From NCBI RefSeq assembly GCF_000315915.1, contig NC_020186.1, positions 620,001 through 684,000 on the forward strand: a DNA stretch of 64,000 nt, in the 5' to 3' direction. The translations under genes were made by a program, and so were the position numbers. Positions 44,752-54,859 of the stretch are shown piece after piece. Within the stretch, counting starts at the first letter, position 1. Each line of letters begins with the position of its first letter. Origin of the DNA: Henningerozyma blattae CBS 6284. Lineage: Eukaryota; Ascomycota; Saccharomycetes; Saccharomycetales; Saccharomycetaceae. A model generated the notes under the pieces. The model ran no database searches. It worked only from the letters and a program-made list of their open reading frames with translations, and was not told the origin of the DNA.

Positions 44752-45203
44752 TGACCAGCAGTCGAACTGTTCAAAATATTGTTGCTCATAGTTTAATTCT
44801 TAGTTAAGTAATCTGTTTGAATAATTATTATATTATTATTATAAAAAATCTCCTTGCTTCTTTCGAAAGGGAATATATAATATATACAGGATATACAATG
44901 AACAGTTGTAAACTTTTGGGATATTTTCGTGGTAATTTATACTCCAAAAAATGGACAGATCCACCATCAACAAATTGATGGTCTGATATTAAAATAGAAC
45001 CTATCACATCCTAATACCTTCTTAATATCACCACTTGGGTATTTTTAGTAGTGAGGCCACGTATGCTTAATGCATGTTGGATTATTAATTATATTAAGTT
45101 GTTATTAGTTGTTGTATAAAGCCACAATTACGACTAAATTCATATTTTATTAGCTGTTAACACAAACCCACGACTTATGACACATAGTGCCACAGATCTG
45201 ACA
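44752..45203 (-). mobile_element. Solo LTR, family B, copy 2 (452 bp)
   Basis: On the minus strand it starts TGTCAGATC and ends GCTGGTCA. Flanks are AAATT (44747-44751) and AAACT (45204-45208), a 5-bp target duplication with one mismatch. About 97% identical to 4852-5303 and exactly the same length. The internal Gag-like start (MSNNILNSSTAGQ) is also kept. It lies about 745 bp upstream of the tRNA-Tyr gene, the usual distance window for Ty1-type integration upstream of Pol III genes. Confidence 0.85.
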
Positions 45204-45208
45204 AAACT

Positions 45209-45947
45209 GGGCACTGTTTTGTAGGATCATTTTGATATTTATTTGATGGATATGTGTAAACTTTTATAAGACTTTTACCAAGCAATTATTCTTTTGGAGA
45301 TAATATAAGTTAACTTGCTTGTTTGAATTGCCATCTTAGTGTCTCAAAAATGTTTTCTAATAAACACAGAATTTAGACCAACCTCACAGAGATATTTAAA
45401 CATTAAGATCTTCAACTCCTTTGAATGAGAACTAATGTCCAAACTGAAAGATGACAGACTATATTACCTAGAATTAAACAATTACATATAGATTGAATAC
45501 TTTTTTGAATAAGTAGTAAGTAAATATTTTAAATACTTTGTTGTATTCTAATTATTGAGTTAAATAAAGAATACTATAGAGGAAACAAGGAAAAAAAATG
45601 TCTCAATATTTATTCACGTTCTGATACCCCTAAACTACTTTCTCTGGATATACGGTGCCTTAACAACTTCTATTGCAAAATATTATTATCAAACCATATA
45701 CAGACTTCGTAACTATTGAGCGAATATCACATTTATTCATTGATTACTTAAGGGGTCTGTAACTAATCTGTGTTGCTATATAGAGTTTTGTCTTGTACTC
45801 AATGAATAGAAAACAAAACAAAAGTGCAAAAAGGACTTCTTAAATTTCCTTATTTGCTCTTTTAATTTCTTACTTACCTAAAATTTTTATCAAGTACATT
45901 TTACTTATTACCTTATCCTTAAAGAGGTTTTCAGGAATTTCAGAATC
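45209..45947. other. Gene-free region upstream of tRNA-Tyr
   Basis: About 740 bp, AT-rich; no gene or further LTR recognised. Confidence 0.4.
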
Positions 45948-46039
45948 CTCTCGGTAGCCAAGTTGGTTTAAGGCGCAAGACTGTAATTTGAAAAAAAAGT
46001 AAATCTTGAGATCGGGCGTTCGACTCGCCCCCCGGGAGA
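45948..46039 (+). tRNA. tRNA-Tyr (GTA) with a 16-nt intron
   Basis: Starts CTCTCGGTAGCCAAGTTGG, has D-arm GCCAAGTTGGTTTAAGGC, anticodon GTA at 45983-45985, T-arm GGGCG-TTCGACT-CGCCC and ends CCGGGAGA. The intron 45987-46002 (TTTGAAAAAAAAGTAA) begins one base 3' of the anticodon, the standard place. Mature sequence matches S. cerevisiae tRNA-Tyr, except that six Cs stand where five are expected between the T-stem and the acceptor stem, giving one unpaired extra C. A T5 run near 46046 can end transcription. Confidence 0.93.
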
Positions 46040-46769
46040 GTTGTATTTTTCAACACACATGGTTATATCACGTGATCATTGACAGTCTTCATATTATACA
46101 AGCTATATGACTCTGTGATGAGGCAATTGAGCTAATATTTTAGAAAAGTGAATGTAATTAGATAATATTAAGGAATAATCTTGGAATAATTTTTTTGTTT
46201 TGCACAAATGATTTTTACGAATTCTGTAGTGGATTCTTGTTTGGCGTCATTAAATTTTTAATGATTAACAAACAATTTTATACTATAAACATATCTTAAG
46301 TCCAAGAAGTACAGTAAATGTACTAAGATCACTACGGGTCATATACTTTTAACAATATCCAATGATATCAATTTCTGAGTACAGATAATATATATTCACT
46401 AGAATTTTTCAAATATACACAGTAATAGGAAAAACATATATTGTTGTGGATTCAATAAGTAATAACTTAATAACAAGGATTATTGCATGAGAATTGACTT
46501 TTTTTTGTTATTGCTAATTGATATTAAACTCTTAAGACTGTTTTGTTTTTTTGGTTATGTTTTCTATTTTTATTTCTTTTTTTTCGGAGTTTACTGATCT
46601 AGATATTTAATGATGTTGCATTCCAAGAACTGTTTTGGTATCGATCAAAATTTAAGAAACACCCACCTATATATATTTTTCAAATTAATTCAGTTTGCTT
46701 CAGAATTTTAAAAACCATACATTGTATGCTTATTAGTAATAGAGGAAGGATTCTAATTGCTGTTACTGA
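46040..46769. other. Intergenic region tRNA-Tyr to YKU70
   Basis: About 730 bp AT-rich, with one CACGTG near 46069. No other element recognised. Confidence 0.4.
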
Positions 46770-48716
46770 ATGAGTTTCTTCTCCAATAATTCCAATCATC
46801 TAATGGATGATAATGATGCATCTAGGAACGCCTCATATAAAAAATTCCATATTCATGAAGGGATCATATTTTGTGTAGAGTTATCATCTGAAATGTTTGA
46901 AAATTTACCAGAATTAAAGGGCAAATCACAATTATTAGAAATCCTTGAGTCTTTATCTGATTTATTCGAACAGTTAATTATTAGTAGACCCAATACGGCT
47001 ATCGGTTTTTATTTGTTTCACCATACTAGCGATTCTGTAGAAAAGAATAAATTTGGTATCTATGAATTTTTCCAATTGAGTGATATTAACGTAAAGACAA
47101 TGAAAAAAGTGACAGATTTATTGGAAGATTTAAGCCATGACAGAAAAAAATTGGAAGATATTTTCAAATTTGATAATTCTAGACCAACTAAACTGGAAGA
47201 TATTTTCAATGTAGTCCAAGAACAGTTTTTAAATTTTGATAGTTTACATCATTCAAAGGGTTTCAACATTAAAAAGGTGTTTTTGTTTACAAATAATGAT
47301 AAACCAATTGAATCAGAAAATAATGAAACAAGAAAAAAATTAAGACGTATGGTGAATGATTTGAATGAAAGTGAAATATTTTTTTCTACCTTCTTTATAA
47401 ACAAACCGGATTCACAATTCGATGATACTTTTTATTCTGATATATTAAAATTACCAATAAATGATGATACTTCTGAAATCGATGTTGAAGATTATTATGA
47501 TGACGCTGGAGAGAATGGAAATCATTATCTCCTAATTAACGACCTTAAGGACACTAGTAAATCTAAAACTACAGATAGGAAAATTAATCCATCTTTAAGA
47601 AGGTTCTGTAGACCAAATACAAAACCAATTGAAGCAAGTAATATTAAGCAAAGAATTTTAAGGAAACAGGAAATAAGGAGAGTTAGATTCCAATGCCCAT
47701 TAATATTGGATGAAGCATCAAATTTTATCATTGGAATAACAGGTTACAATATTTTTAGTATTGAAAAACCGGGAACAAGATACAAGCTAGTATATGAACA
47801 TGAAAATGTTAGAAAAGAAGCTTTTTCGAGAAGGAAATTTTTAGATCCTAATACTGGCGAAGAATTAAAAGACGAAGACTTTCAAAAAGTATATAAGTAT
47901 GGTGATATAAACATAGAATTATCTGATGAAGCTACCCAAAATATTAAAAATGAATACATGGAAAATAGACCCTTTATGAAATTATTAGGCTTTCGATCTA
48001 AAGATATCTCATTAAAGTATTACAATAATATTGATAAAGCTTCCTTCGTTGTTCCTGATGAATCAAGCTACGAAGGTTCAATCAAGACAATGGCTTCCTT
48101 ATTTAGAACTCTGCATAAAAAAAAGAAAGTTGCGATAGTATGGGGAGTGTCAAGTTCAGGGGGTCACCCCACCATACATATACTATCTCCGTCTAATGAA
48201 AATGAGCACAATGAAGGACTTTATCTCTTTCAAGTTCCATTTTTAGATGAAATAAGAAGATTTCCAGCCTTAACAAGCTATAGTCCTGGAACAAACAAAA
48301 ATATATCTGAATACGAAAAAATGAAAAAACTCACTGAGTATATTTTAGGAACATTAGATTTGCGTAAAGGGTACAGACCGTCTAGTTATAGAAATCCAGC
48401 TTTACAAAAATATTACAAGATTTTACATGATTACTTATTGCAAATCGAAGACACTTCATTAACTGATACACCACAGGAGGTATTAGAAAGAGAAGTTTAT
48501 GAAGATGATACCTTGTATCGTTTAGATAAGTTACGGAAGAGAATCATCCAATCTTCACAAGCTCCTGAATTATATAACCAAAGATTGAGTAAATTCATTG
48601 AACATTGGAATAGGGTTTTCAAGAAAATAAACGAGGATGCACAAATGGATATTGAACCAACACCCGTAACTCTTAAAAAGAGGAAACAAAAAGAAAAACT
48701 AGCATTAAATCTTTGA
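46770..48716 (+). CDS. YKU70: Ku70 subunit of the Ku DNA-end-binding complex
   Basis: Binds double-strand ends and telomeres with Yku80 in end joining and telomere protection. 648 residues (S. cerevisiae: 602). N-terminal vWA-like domain (about 25-240: GIIFCVELSSEMFEN, KKVFLFTNND), beta-barrel Ku core (about 290-510: RPFMKLLGFRSKDISLKYYNNIDKASFVVPDE, KKKVAIVWGVSS), then a helical C-terminal arm. Followed by NGL2 as in YMR284W-YMR285C. Preceding S. cerevisiae neighbours are absent, so gene order breaks just upstream. Confidence 0.94.
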   Translation: MSFFSNNSNHLMDDNDASRNASYKKFHIHEGIIFCVELSSEMFENLPELKGKSQLLEILESLSDLFEQLIISRPNTAIGFYLFHHTSDSVEKNKFGIYEFFQLSDINVKTMKKVTDLLEDLSHDRKKLEDIFKFDNSRPTKLEDIFNVVQEQFLNFDSLHHSKGFNIKKVFLFTNNDKPIESENNETRKKLRRMVNDLNESEIFFSTFFINKPDSQFDDTFYSDILKLPINDDTSEIDVEDYYDDAGENGNHYLLINDLKDTSKSKTTDRKINPSLRRFCRPNTKPIEASNIKQRILRKQEIRRVRFQCPLILDEASNFIIGITGYNIFSIEKPGTRYKLVYEHENVRKEAFSRRKFLDPNTGEELKDEDFQKVYKYGDINIELSDEATQNIKNEYMENRPFMKLLGFRSKDISLKYYNNIDKASFVVPDESSYEGSIKTMASLFRTLHKKKKVAIVWGVSSSGGHPTIHILSPSNENEHNEGLYLFQVPFLDEIRRFPALTSYSPGTNKNISEYEKMKKLTEYILGTLDLRKGYRPSSYRNPALQKYYKILHDYLLQIEDTSLTDTPQEVLEREVYEDDTLYRLDKLRKRIIQSSQAPELYNQRLSKFIEHWNRVFKKINEDAQMDIEPTPVTLKKRKQKEKLALNL

Positions 48717-48939
48717 TTAGATTTTGATGTACCATATATTTAATAAACCAATAGTAAATTATACAAATCACCCAAAAGAAATATACTGCACTCTATAAAA
48801 ATGCAATTGTGATTCGGATATTTAAATATATAAACTTTGTATCTAACTGTAATTCTATCTATAAAATTGTGTAAATCAATGCATTAATGAATTCTGAAAG
48901 TAGCGATAACAAATATCAACCCAGGCATTTAGCCTTTCC

Positions 48940-50502
48940 CTATAAGCATAATTCAACTTCACAAAGCATACACAAATGGTCACTTGGGTATTCACCTTCA
49001 AATGGTTGACCATGTGATGGAAGTTCTTTTGCTGGAGGCATTCTTAAATATCCTCTGATTTTTATATCATTTTCCCTTTCAAAATCTTCTAAACTATCAA
49101 TCTCCTTATTAGGAGTAAAATCCCAACTTTTTATGTAAAATAAATAATCTAACAAACCTCTCCATATGTGAGCCCAATTAGAGATCTCAGGTTCATTACG
49201 TTCATTATCAATGCCTGAATTTTCTGGATGAACTTTAGAATAACCAGCAGAATATAATGAAATGGCTCTCATATCTAATGAATTGTGTAGCTCTTGCATC
49301 TTGGTTACAAGTAACTTTTGTTCATCATTAGCTTGATAATCATCTGGTACAGGGTGCTGTGGTTGGTCTTTACCAAATTTTTCAATGTTTCCACCTTCTT
49401 CGTCATCACCTTCTTCACCATCACGTTTTTTAGAAAATTTAAATGATGTACTACATTCAATGACAGTTTTAGACCTACCAGAATACTTAATTGGCTTGGA
49501 GGTCATGGATAAATACGGGCTATCAAAAGGTTGGGAATTAAAGTCGCCGCAAAAGAATGGATACCAATGTGAGAAGTCCTTATCTCCGTTATTTTGCAAA
49601 ATGTTTACTCTATCAATAAATTCCTTCATTTTGTTTAGAATAATATAACATTGTCTAGTTCTTTCATAAGTACCAAATGGATGCCAGAATAAATGAGTAG
49701 TACCTATTAAAATACCCGTCTTGTTTATGTTTTTAGGAAATCTTTCTGTAACTTTTTTGGAAAATTTTAACGATAATAATAAAGCAATGTTGTTAGTAGT
49801 TGTTCTTGGTTCAATATCACCTGAAAGTTCCTTATCATAATCCACTAACATTCTATCAGTCATTTCAAATAATTCCTTTTTCCAGACTACTGACACACCG
49901 TGATTTTTTGATGGTTTCTTGTAAAATTGACATTCATATCCAAGCTTTGAAAATTCTTCTTTCCAAAACGATTGATATTGAACATGATCTATTTCTTGTA
50001 AACATATAATATCTGGATTATAATGTTTGAATTCATTTAATAATACTTTTGATCTCCTATGCCATTTTAATGCATCACCACCTTCGGGAAATAATTTTCT
50101 TCGAATTAAAGCTTGAGCCAAACAGTTATATGTCATTAAACTAAATTTAAAGCCTTTAACTGGCTCATTTTCATGCATTTGCAAGATAGGCCTTTTAATA
50201 AATTGTAATTCCTTGGGACAGTCTGGGTCAATACCTTGTGCCAATAAAGCGTCTCTCTTAGCTTTCCTAGCAGCTTCTCTCTTAGCTCGAACTTGAGCAA
50301 TATGTTCTGGAGAGATATCTATTTTCTTCTGTCTTTCATTCTTCTTCTTTGATTTTTTATTTTGTTTATTGTTCTTAGTATTGGTGACAAGGTCATTAGA
50401 AGAATCATTAAGTTGAGATTGTACTAGAGTAGAATCTTTAACACTTAGTGAATTTTCAACAGTTTCAACTGGAGTTTCTACTACTACATCTACTTGTGTC
50501 AT
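48940..50502 (-). CDS. NGL2: Ngl2 endonuclease/exonuclease/phosphatase-family RNase
   Basis: Required for the last 3' trimming of 5.8S rRNA. 520 residues (S. cerevisiae: 515). Lys-rich N-terminus (30-90), then a Ccr4-like EEP domain from about 115: MTYNCLAQAL, PDIICLQEIDH (metal-binding Glu), TTHLFWHP, FFCGDFNSQPFDSPY and the terminal PSDHLCMLCEVEL. NGL2 and NGL3 (YML118W) are ohnologs; the neighbours here come from both the YMR and YML tracks. Confidence 0.95.
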   Translation of the reverse strand: MTQVDVVVETPVETVENSLSVKDSTLVQSQLNDSSNDLVTNTKNNKQNKKSKKKNERQKKIDISPEHIAQVRAKREAARKAKRDALLAQGIDPDCPKELQFIKRPILQMHENEPVKGFKFSLMTYNCLAQALIRRKLFPEGGDALKWHRRSKVLLNEFKHYNPDIICLQEIDHVQYQSFWKEEFSKLGYECQFYKKPSKNHGVSVVWKKELFEMTDRMLVDYDKELSGDIEPRTTTNNIALLLSLKFSKKVTERFPKNINKTGILIGTTHLFWHPFGTYERTRQCYIILNKMKEFIDRVNILQNNGDKDFSHWYPFFCGDFNSQPFDSPYLSMTSKPIKYSGRSKTVIECSTSFKFSKKRDGEEGDDEEGGNIEKFGKDQPQHPVPDDYQANDEQKLLVTKMQELHNSLDMRAISLYSAGYSKVHPENSGIDNERNEPEISNWAHIWRGLLDYLFYIKSWDFTPNKEIDSLEDFERENDIKIRGYLRMPPAKELPSHGQPFEGEYPSDHLCMLCEVELCL

Positions 50503-50925
50503 TTTTGATAGTTTTATTTAATTTATTCGAAATGGTAAGATATATTTTAATTATCATTAACAATAATTGTAAATAACAAAACGAACCAATCGTGTAGTCA
50601 ACTAAATGACATTGCCAAGATGGTTATATTTAGCTCTCCATATATTTGCTGCACTATTTGATATTTTTTCATTATTTCAATTCTCTCTTTGCGTTTTCCT
50701 GTTTTTCTTAAGTCACGAGAGTTCGGGATATTACCCGAAGCTCTTGAAATATTTACAATATAACTGTGAATAAAGACTTCAAAATTATTTAAGAGTGTAG
50801 TAGTAATAGTAGTTGTATATCGAAATAAAAAAGGTTTGAAATTGCAAGCAAAAACAGCTTCTAGAAATAACATATCAACTTTTACAATAATAAATACTAA
50901 ACTAGCACTCTATTATATTATTACC
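50503..50925. promoter_or_regulatory. Divergent promoter region NGL2-MRPL33
   Basis: About 420 bp. A word TCGGGATATTACCCGAAG near 50724-50741 includes a TTCGGG/CCCGAA inverted repeat (CGGGATATTACCCG), a possible protein-binding site. A frame on the minus strand here is judged spurious. Confidence 0.35.
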
Positions 50926-51183
50926 ATGTTTTACAAAATCACACTTCAAAGGTCCTTAATAGGTCTACCTCAAAAATCAAGATCTATTGTAAAGTCGTTA
51001 GGCTTAGGAAAAAGAGGTTCTATAGCGTATCAGAAGATTTCACCTTCTACTGCAGGTGCCATATTGAGAGTGAAAGAACTTGTAGATGTTGAACTGACAG
51101 ACAAAGCTTTAACAAAAGCAGAAGTTCATGATTCAAGAAGAAGTAATCCTGGCTTTATAATCGAAAAAAGGGTATCTACTTAG
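50926..51183 (+). CDS. MRPL33: Mitochondrial ribosomal protein uL30m
   Basis: 85 residues from the ATG at 50926 (S. cerevisiae Mrpl33: 86). An in-frame ATG at 50836 would add 30 AT-rich-coded residues absent from the family and is rejected. [37 protein letters not shown] is the classic L30 motif (RS.IG.P...R.....LGL....S). Followed by MSU1 on the opposite strand, as in YMR286W-YMR287C. Confidence 0.95.
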   Translation: MFYKITLQRSLIGLPQKSRSIVKSLGLGKRGSIAYQKISPSTAGAILRVKELVDVELTDKALTKAEVHDSRRSNPGFIIEKRVST

Positions 51184-51466
51184 AAACTGACCAATTCATG
51201 TATATACAAAATTATTAGACGGTTTTTCTCTCACCCACTTCTGCTTTTCCTTGTTACACTCTATTTTAATTAAGATATCTCTTTTTATCTTTTTTTATCA
51301 AGTCTATATATTATTATTATTACATAGAAATATATAAGTAATGGAAAAAGAGCAGATGCATGCATTATATATATTCTAATATTTACAAGGATCATCAATA
51401 TATTACAAAAGGTTTTCATAGTTTTCCGCAGTGGATGCTACTATAATACATAAAGTGTAATCAAAT

Positions 51467-54400
51467 TTAAACCATTGAGAAATCTAAGCGCCCATCTAAT
51501 GCGTCTATTTTATCTATTTTACAATTTCTAATAACATCACCAATAGATGGAGTAAAATCTAAATCAGGTTTTAATTTCAAGATACCCATAGAGGAAGAGA
51601 AATTAGGCAAAATACAATGAATAAATCCTAAATTCGAAACAGATGTTATTAATACGTCAAAAGTCTGACTCGGATTCTTTTTTATTTGCTCCTTCAAATA
51701 ATTTAACAAATAATATTTATTACATTTCCCCGATAATTCTCGAATAATGATATCACGAGATTGGATAATTGGTAACATCTTTTGTATGTCAGTTGTTGAA
51801 TACTTGAATGGTTTCTTTTTTATGAAGTGCTGAATTTGCATATGGTTTACAAGATCTGGGAATCTTCTTAATGGTGAAGTTACAGTTAAATAATTTGCAG
51901 CTCCAATCATCTGATGTGGGAGTGGTAAGTCTGTATAAAAACTTGAATTTAATAATGATCCAAATTTGCTGATTTCTTTAATATTAGGTAAGTGTGAATT
52001 AACTTTAATATTCTCTCTTAATATATCAAATTCTAATTGGGCCTTTTTAGCCAAATGTAATTCATGATAACAACGGAATATACCTGGGATCTTATTCTCT
52101 TTAAAGAGTCTGGCAGCTAAAGAATTTGCCAGTATCATCATTTCAGTAACCAAAGTCACTGATTTAGTATCATTTTGATCCTTGAAATTTATAACTGGAC
52201 CTCCATCTTTGGAGCAACTTAAAGTAACCAAACCTTTATTGAAGCCTTCACCAAATATTACAGCATTACCATTTTGAATTCTATTTTTTTTTAAAAGATT
52301 AGAAATTTGAGAAAGATTTCGTAAATCATTTTGAATATCAGATGTCACACCTGATTTTAAATTTTCTTCAGTAGAATTAGATAATATTCTATCTACATTA
52401 TCATAAGTTGTATTTGAAGGGAATTTTGAAACTATACCTAACCTTACTTTGAAAGTATTATGCAAAATTTTAATAGATTCATTATTGGAATCGACTTCCA
52501 CGTTTACTGAGAAAGAGATTGTAGCTGTCTTTTGATTATCATAACCTAAATCTGATAATTTACAAAATGATTTTGGCAACATTGGAGATACTAGATCAGG
52601 CAAATAAGTGGTAAAACTTTTGGAAAGTGCCATATTTAATAAATTTTGGATATCCGAGTTCTTCTCATGATTAAGAAATATGGAAGAAGGGTCTGCAATA
52701 TGAATATGTAAAGTGAAGAGATTATTGTTTAACTTTTCGATGGAAATTCCATCATCAATCTCATGAGCTGTCTCAGAATCAATACAATATACTTTCAAAT
52801 CGTTAAAATCATGATGAAATTTGGAAAACTGAGTTAATTTAGGAGGCTCAATTAAATTATAAAATAAGGTTTGATCTTTTGTTAATTTGGAGGAGTTTGG
52901 TAACGCAATTTCTATATTATTATGCAGTAAATTAAATTGGGGATCTTGATTATTAATACCATTCGGCGTATCCTTTGACGTGCCCTGTGAAGAGTCCTTA
53001 GATGTGTTCCTTGAAGCGTCTCCTGAAGCGTCTCCTGAAGTGCCTTTTGAAGTGCCTTTTGAAGTGCATAAATCTAATAACTCCTTACATGTATCCTTCG
53101 TAAGATCCGAATCTTTAAACTTTGTTAATCTTCTTAATATTTTTGAAATTAACGCAATAATTTTTGAATTATCATCGAAATTGCCTGCACAATAATTTTG
53201 GAAAATATTAATAAATTCGGGATAATTTTGAGAGATATTTTTTGATGAATCCAATTTATTATTATTAGTGGTAGTAGTGGTAATGATAGTGGTATTATTA
53301 TTATTATTAGTAGTATTAGTAGTAGATTGATTATTAATATCATCAATAAATGAATCTAGTAACGATTTACCATTTTTTATAGCATTGTTCGAACGTTGTA
53401 GGAAATTATTATAGTAATTATGATATAATACCAAAGGTAACACGGTGACTGATATTGGAGACAATAGAGCTTTATTTACTTGTATTTTACCCCAAAGAAA
53501 ATCTTGTTGCTGTAATCTTATAGCCCAGTAAGTGGCCAAAAACGTGGAAGCATCAATCTCGGTTGATGAATTTAAACTTTCAATTTCATTGGATGATAAC
53601 AATTTTGAAAAATTTAAATTAATATCAAATTTTTTTGAATTATCGAAATCATTTAAATTTAAAATATCAATTAATTTAATTAATTTGAAAAAAGAAATTT
53701 GATACGGCCCATTACCATTTTGAATTAATCTATGAATCAATTCTAATTTTTTTAAAATTATTGATAATTTATCATTGGCAGATTTATTTAAATTATTCAA
53801 GATTGGTCGCACTACCAATTGTCTAGCAATGATTGGTAATAAGATTTTAATATTTTGAGTATTTTTAATTGTGCCGATGGAATTATTGCCATGATCGAAT
53901 TCAGTGAATAAAAGTCTAGAATCCATTAAATAATTTGGCAACTTATTGGGTATTCTAAGTGGAATATTACTTCTTGTTTTGAAAAATAATTTACCATCAC
54001 TAGAGGCAAAAGTATACCTTGGATCCTTTGTATTATGCGGTATATCGACACACATTAATAAGTTTGACGAATCCGGTAATAATATTAAGTCACCTATATT
54101 CAATGGGTCTAATTCTAATGAATGTTTGGTGAAAGTTAAATTGAATGAATTTGATATAATCTTTTGATACCAGGCATCAAAACTGAACGTAGAATTCAAC
54201 ATATATTTGGAAAATTTAGGAGTAATCGTACGAGAATCCCATTCTATAGAATTAAACCATTTACTGGATGGAATGATGAATCTTTGTAGGAATCTTTTTC
54301 GATATTCATTTGTAATTTCTGGTAATTCTTTGATGGTAATGGAAGGGTCTAGTTCTTTTATTCTAATTAAAAAAGTTTGTTTGATTTTTTCAATATCTTC

Positions 54401-54568
54401 ATTACTTAATTTATTATGCTTTGTCACATTATTATGAAGGGGCGGTGTATAAGCTTTACGAGAAGGATAATCATATTTTGTATTCTGTGAATTGGGATAA
54501 TTTTTCAATAACCAATTTGACTGATGCCAATTTAAACTTCTAGAGACTCTAACCATGGGCAAGAACAC
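51467..54568 (-). CDS. MSU1: Mitochondrial 3'-5' exoribonuclease Msu1/Dss1
   Basis: RNase II-family subunit of the mitochondrial degradosome with the helicase Suv3. 1033 residues (S. cerevisiae: 969). Met1 or Met5 may start it; the N-terminus is basic and matrix-targeting-like. The RNB domain starts near residue 590 with IDSETAHEIDDGISIE, containing the catalytic acidic cluster, and includes SP.LP..FCKLSDLGYDNQKTATISFSV and YLTVTSPLRRFPDLVNHMQ. An S1-like end follows. An Asn/Thr repeat (about 410-435) and an imperfect 12-bp tandem repeat (about 500-520) enlarge the linker before RNB. Confidence 0.95.
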   Translation of the reverse strand: MFLPMVRVSRSLNWHQSNWLLKNYPNSQNTKYDYPSRKAYTPPLHNNVTKHNKLSNEDIEKIKQTFLIRIKELDPSITIKELPEITNEYRKRFLQRFIIPSSKWFNSIEWDSRTITPKFSKYMLNSTFSFDAWYQKIISNSFNLTFTKHSLELDPLNIGDLILLPDSSNLLMCVDIPHNTKDPRYTFASSDGKLFFKTRSNIPLRIPNKLPNYLMDSRLLFTEFDHGNNSIGTIKNTQNIKILLPIIARQLVVRPILNNLNKSANDKLSIILKKLELIHRLIQNGNGPYQISFFKLIKLIDILNLNDFDNSKKFDINLNFSKLLSSNEIESLNSSTEIDASTFLATYWAIRLQQQDFLWGKIQVNKALLSPISVTVLPLVLYHNYYNNFLQRSNNAIKNGKSLLDSFIDDINNQSTTNTTNNNNNTTIITTTTTNNNKLDSSKNISQNYPEFINIFQNYCAGNFDDNSKIIALISKILRRLTKFKDSDLTKDTCKELLDLCTSKGTSKGTSGDASGDASRNTSKDSSQGTSKDTPNGINNQDPQFNLLHNNIEIALPNSSKLTKDQTLFYNLIEPPKLTQFSKFHHDFNDLKVYCIDSETAHEIDDGISIEKLNNNLFTLHIHIADPSSIFLNHEKNSDIQNLLNMALSKSFTTYLPDLVSPMLPKSFCKLSDLGYDNQKTATISFSVNVEVDSNNESIKILHNTFKVRLGIVSKFPSNTTYDNVDRILSNSTEENLKSGVTSDIQNDLRNLSQISNLLKKNRIQNGNAVIFGEGFNKGLVTLSCSKDGGPVINFKDQNDTKSVTLVTEMMILANSLAARLFKENKIPGIFRCYHELHLAKKAQLEFDILRENIKVNSHLPNIKEISKFGSLLNSSFYTDLPLPHQMIGAANYLTVTSPLRRFPDLVNHMQIQHFIKKKPFKYSTTDIQKMLPIIQSRDIIIRELSGKCNKYYLLNYLKEQIKKNPSQTFDVLITSVSNLGFIHCILPNFSSSMGILKLKPDLDFTPSIGDVIRNCKIDKIDALDGRLDFSMV
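53010..53069. repeat. 12-bp tandem repeat inside MSU1
   Basis: Five imperfect 12-bp units (TTGAAGCGTCTC / CTGAAGTGCCTT types) encode Gly/Thr/Ser/Asp/Ala-rich tetrapeptides (GTSK, GDAS) on the minus strand. The repeat stays in frame and lies in the linker before the catalytic domain. Confidence 0.8.
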
Positions 54569-54859
54569 AGTACAAATTTAGTTTTTTTTTACGTTTTTTT
54601 TTTTTTTTTTTCCGTTTTTTTTTTTTTTTTTTTTCCCGTTTTTTTTTACCCCTTTTCCCTTTCGTTCGTTTACTTTTTAACGTTTTAAATTTTAAATTTT
54701 AAATTTATTAAGTAGTAAATGTATTANAGTAANATACTATATTGTATATATATATATANATTATATATATATAAATGCTATACCTTTTTTTTAGTTGCGC
54801 GTTCGAATACTGACTGGGCCGGAATTACATAACCAATTGCCTACATATAATTATACAAT
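54569..54859. other. Poly-T region with ambiguous bases between MSU1 and GTR1
   Basis: Consecutive T tracts broken by CCG, CG and CCC (54582-54650), an AAATTTT repeat and a TA-rich stretch with Ns at 54727, 54733 and 54759. The interval is only 291 bp and must hold both the MSU1 promoter and the GTR1 terminator. Sequence quality is probably low here. Confidence 0.7.
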
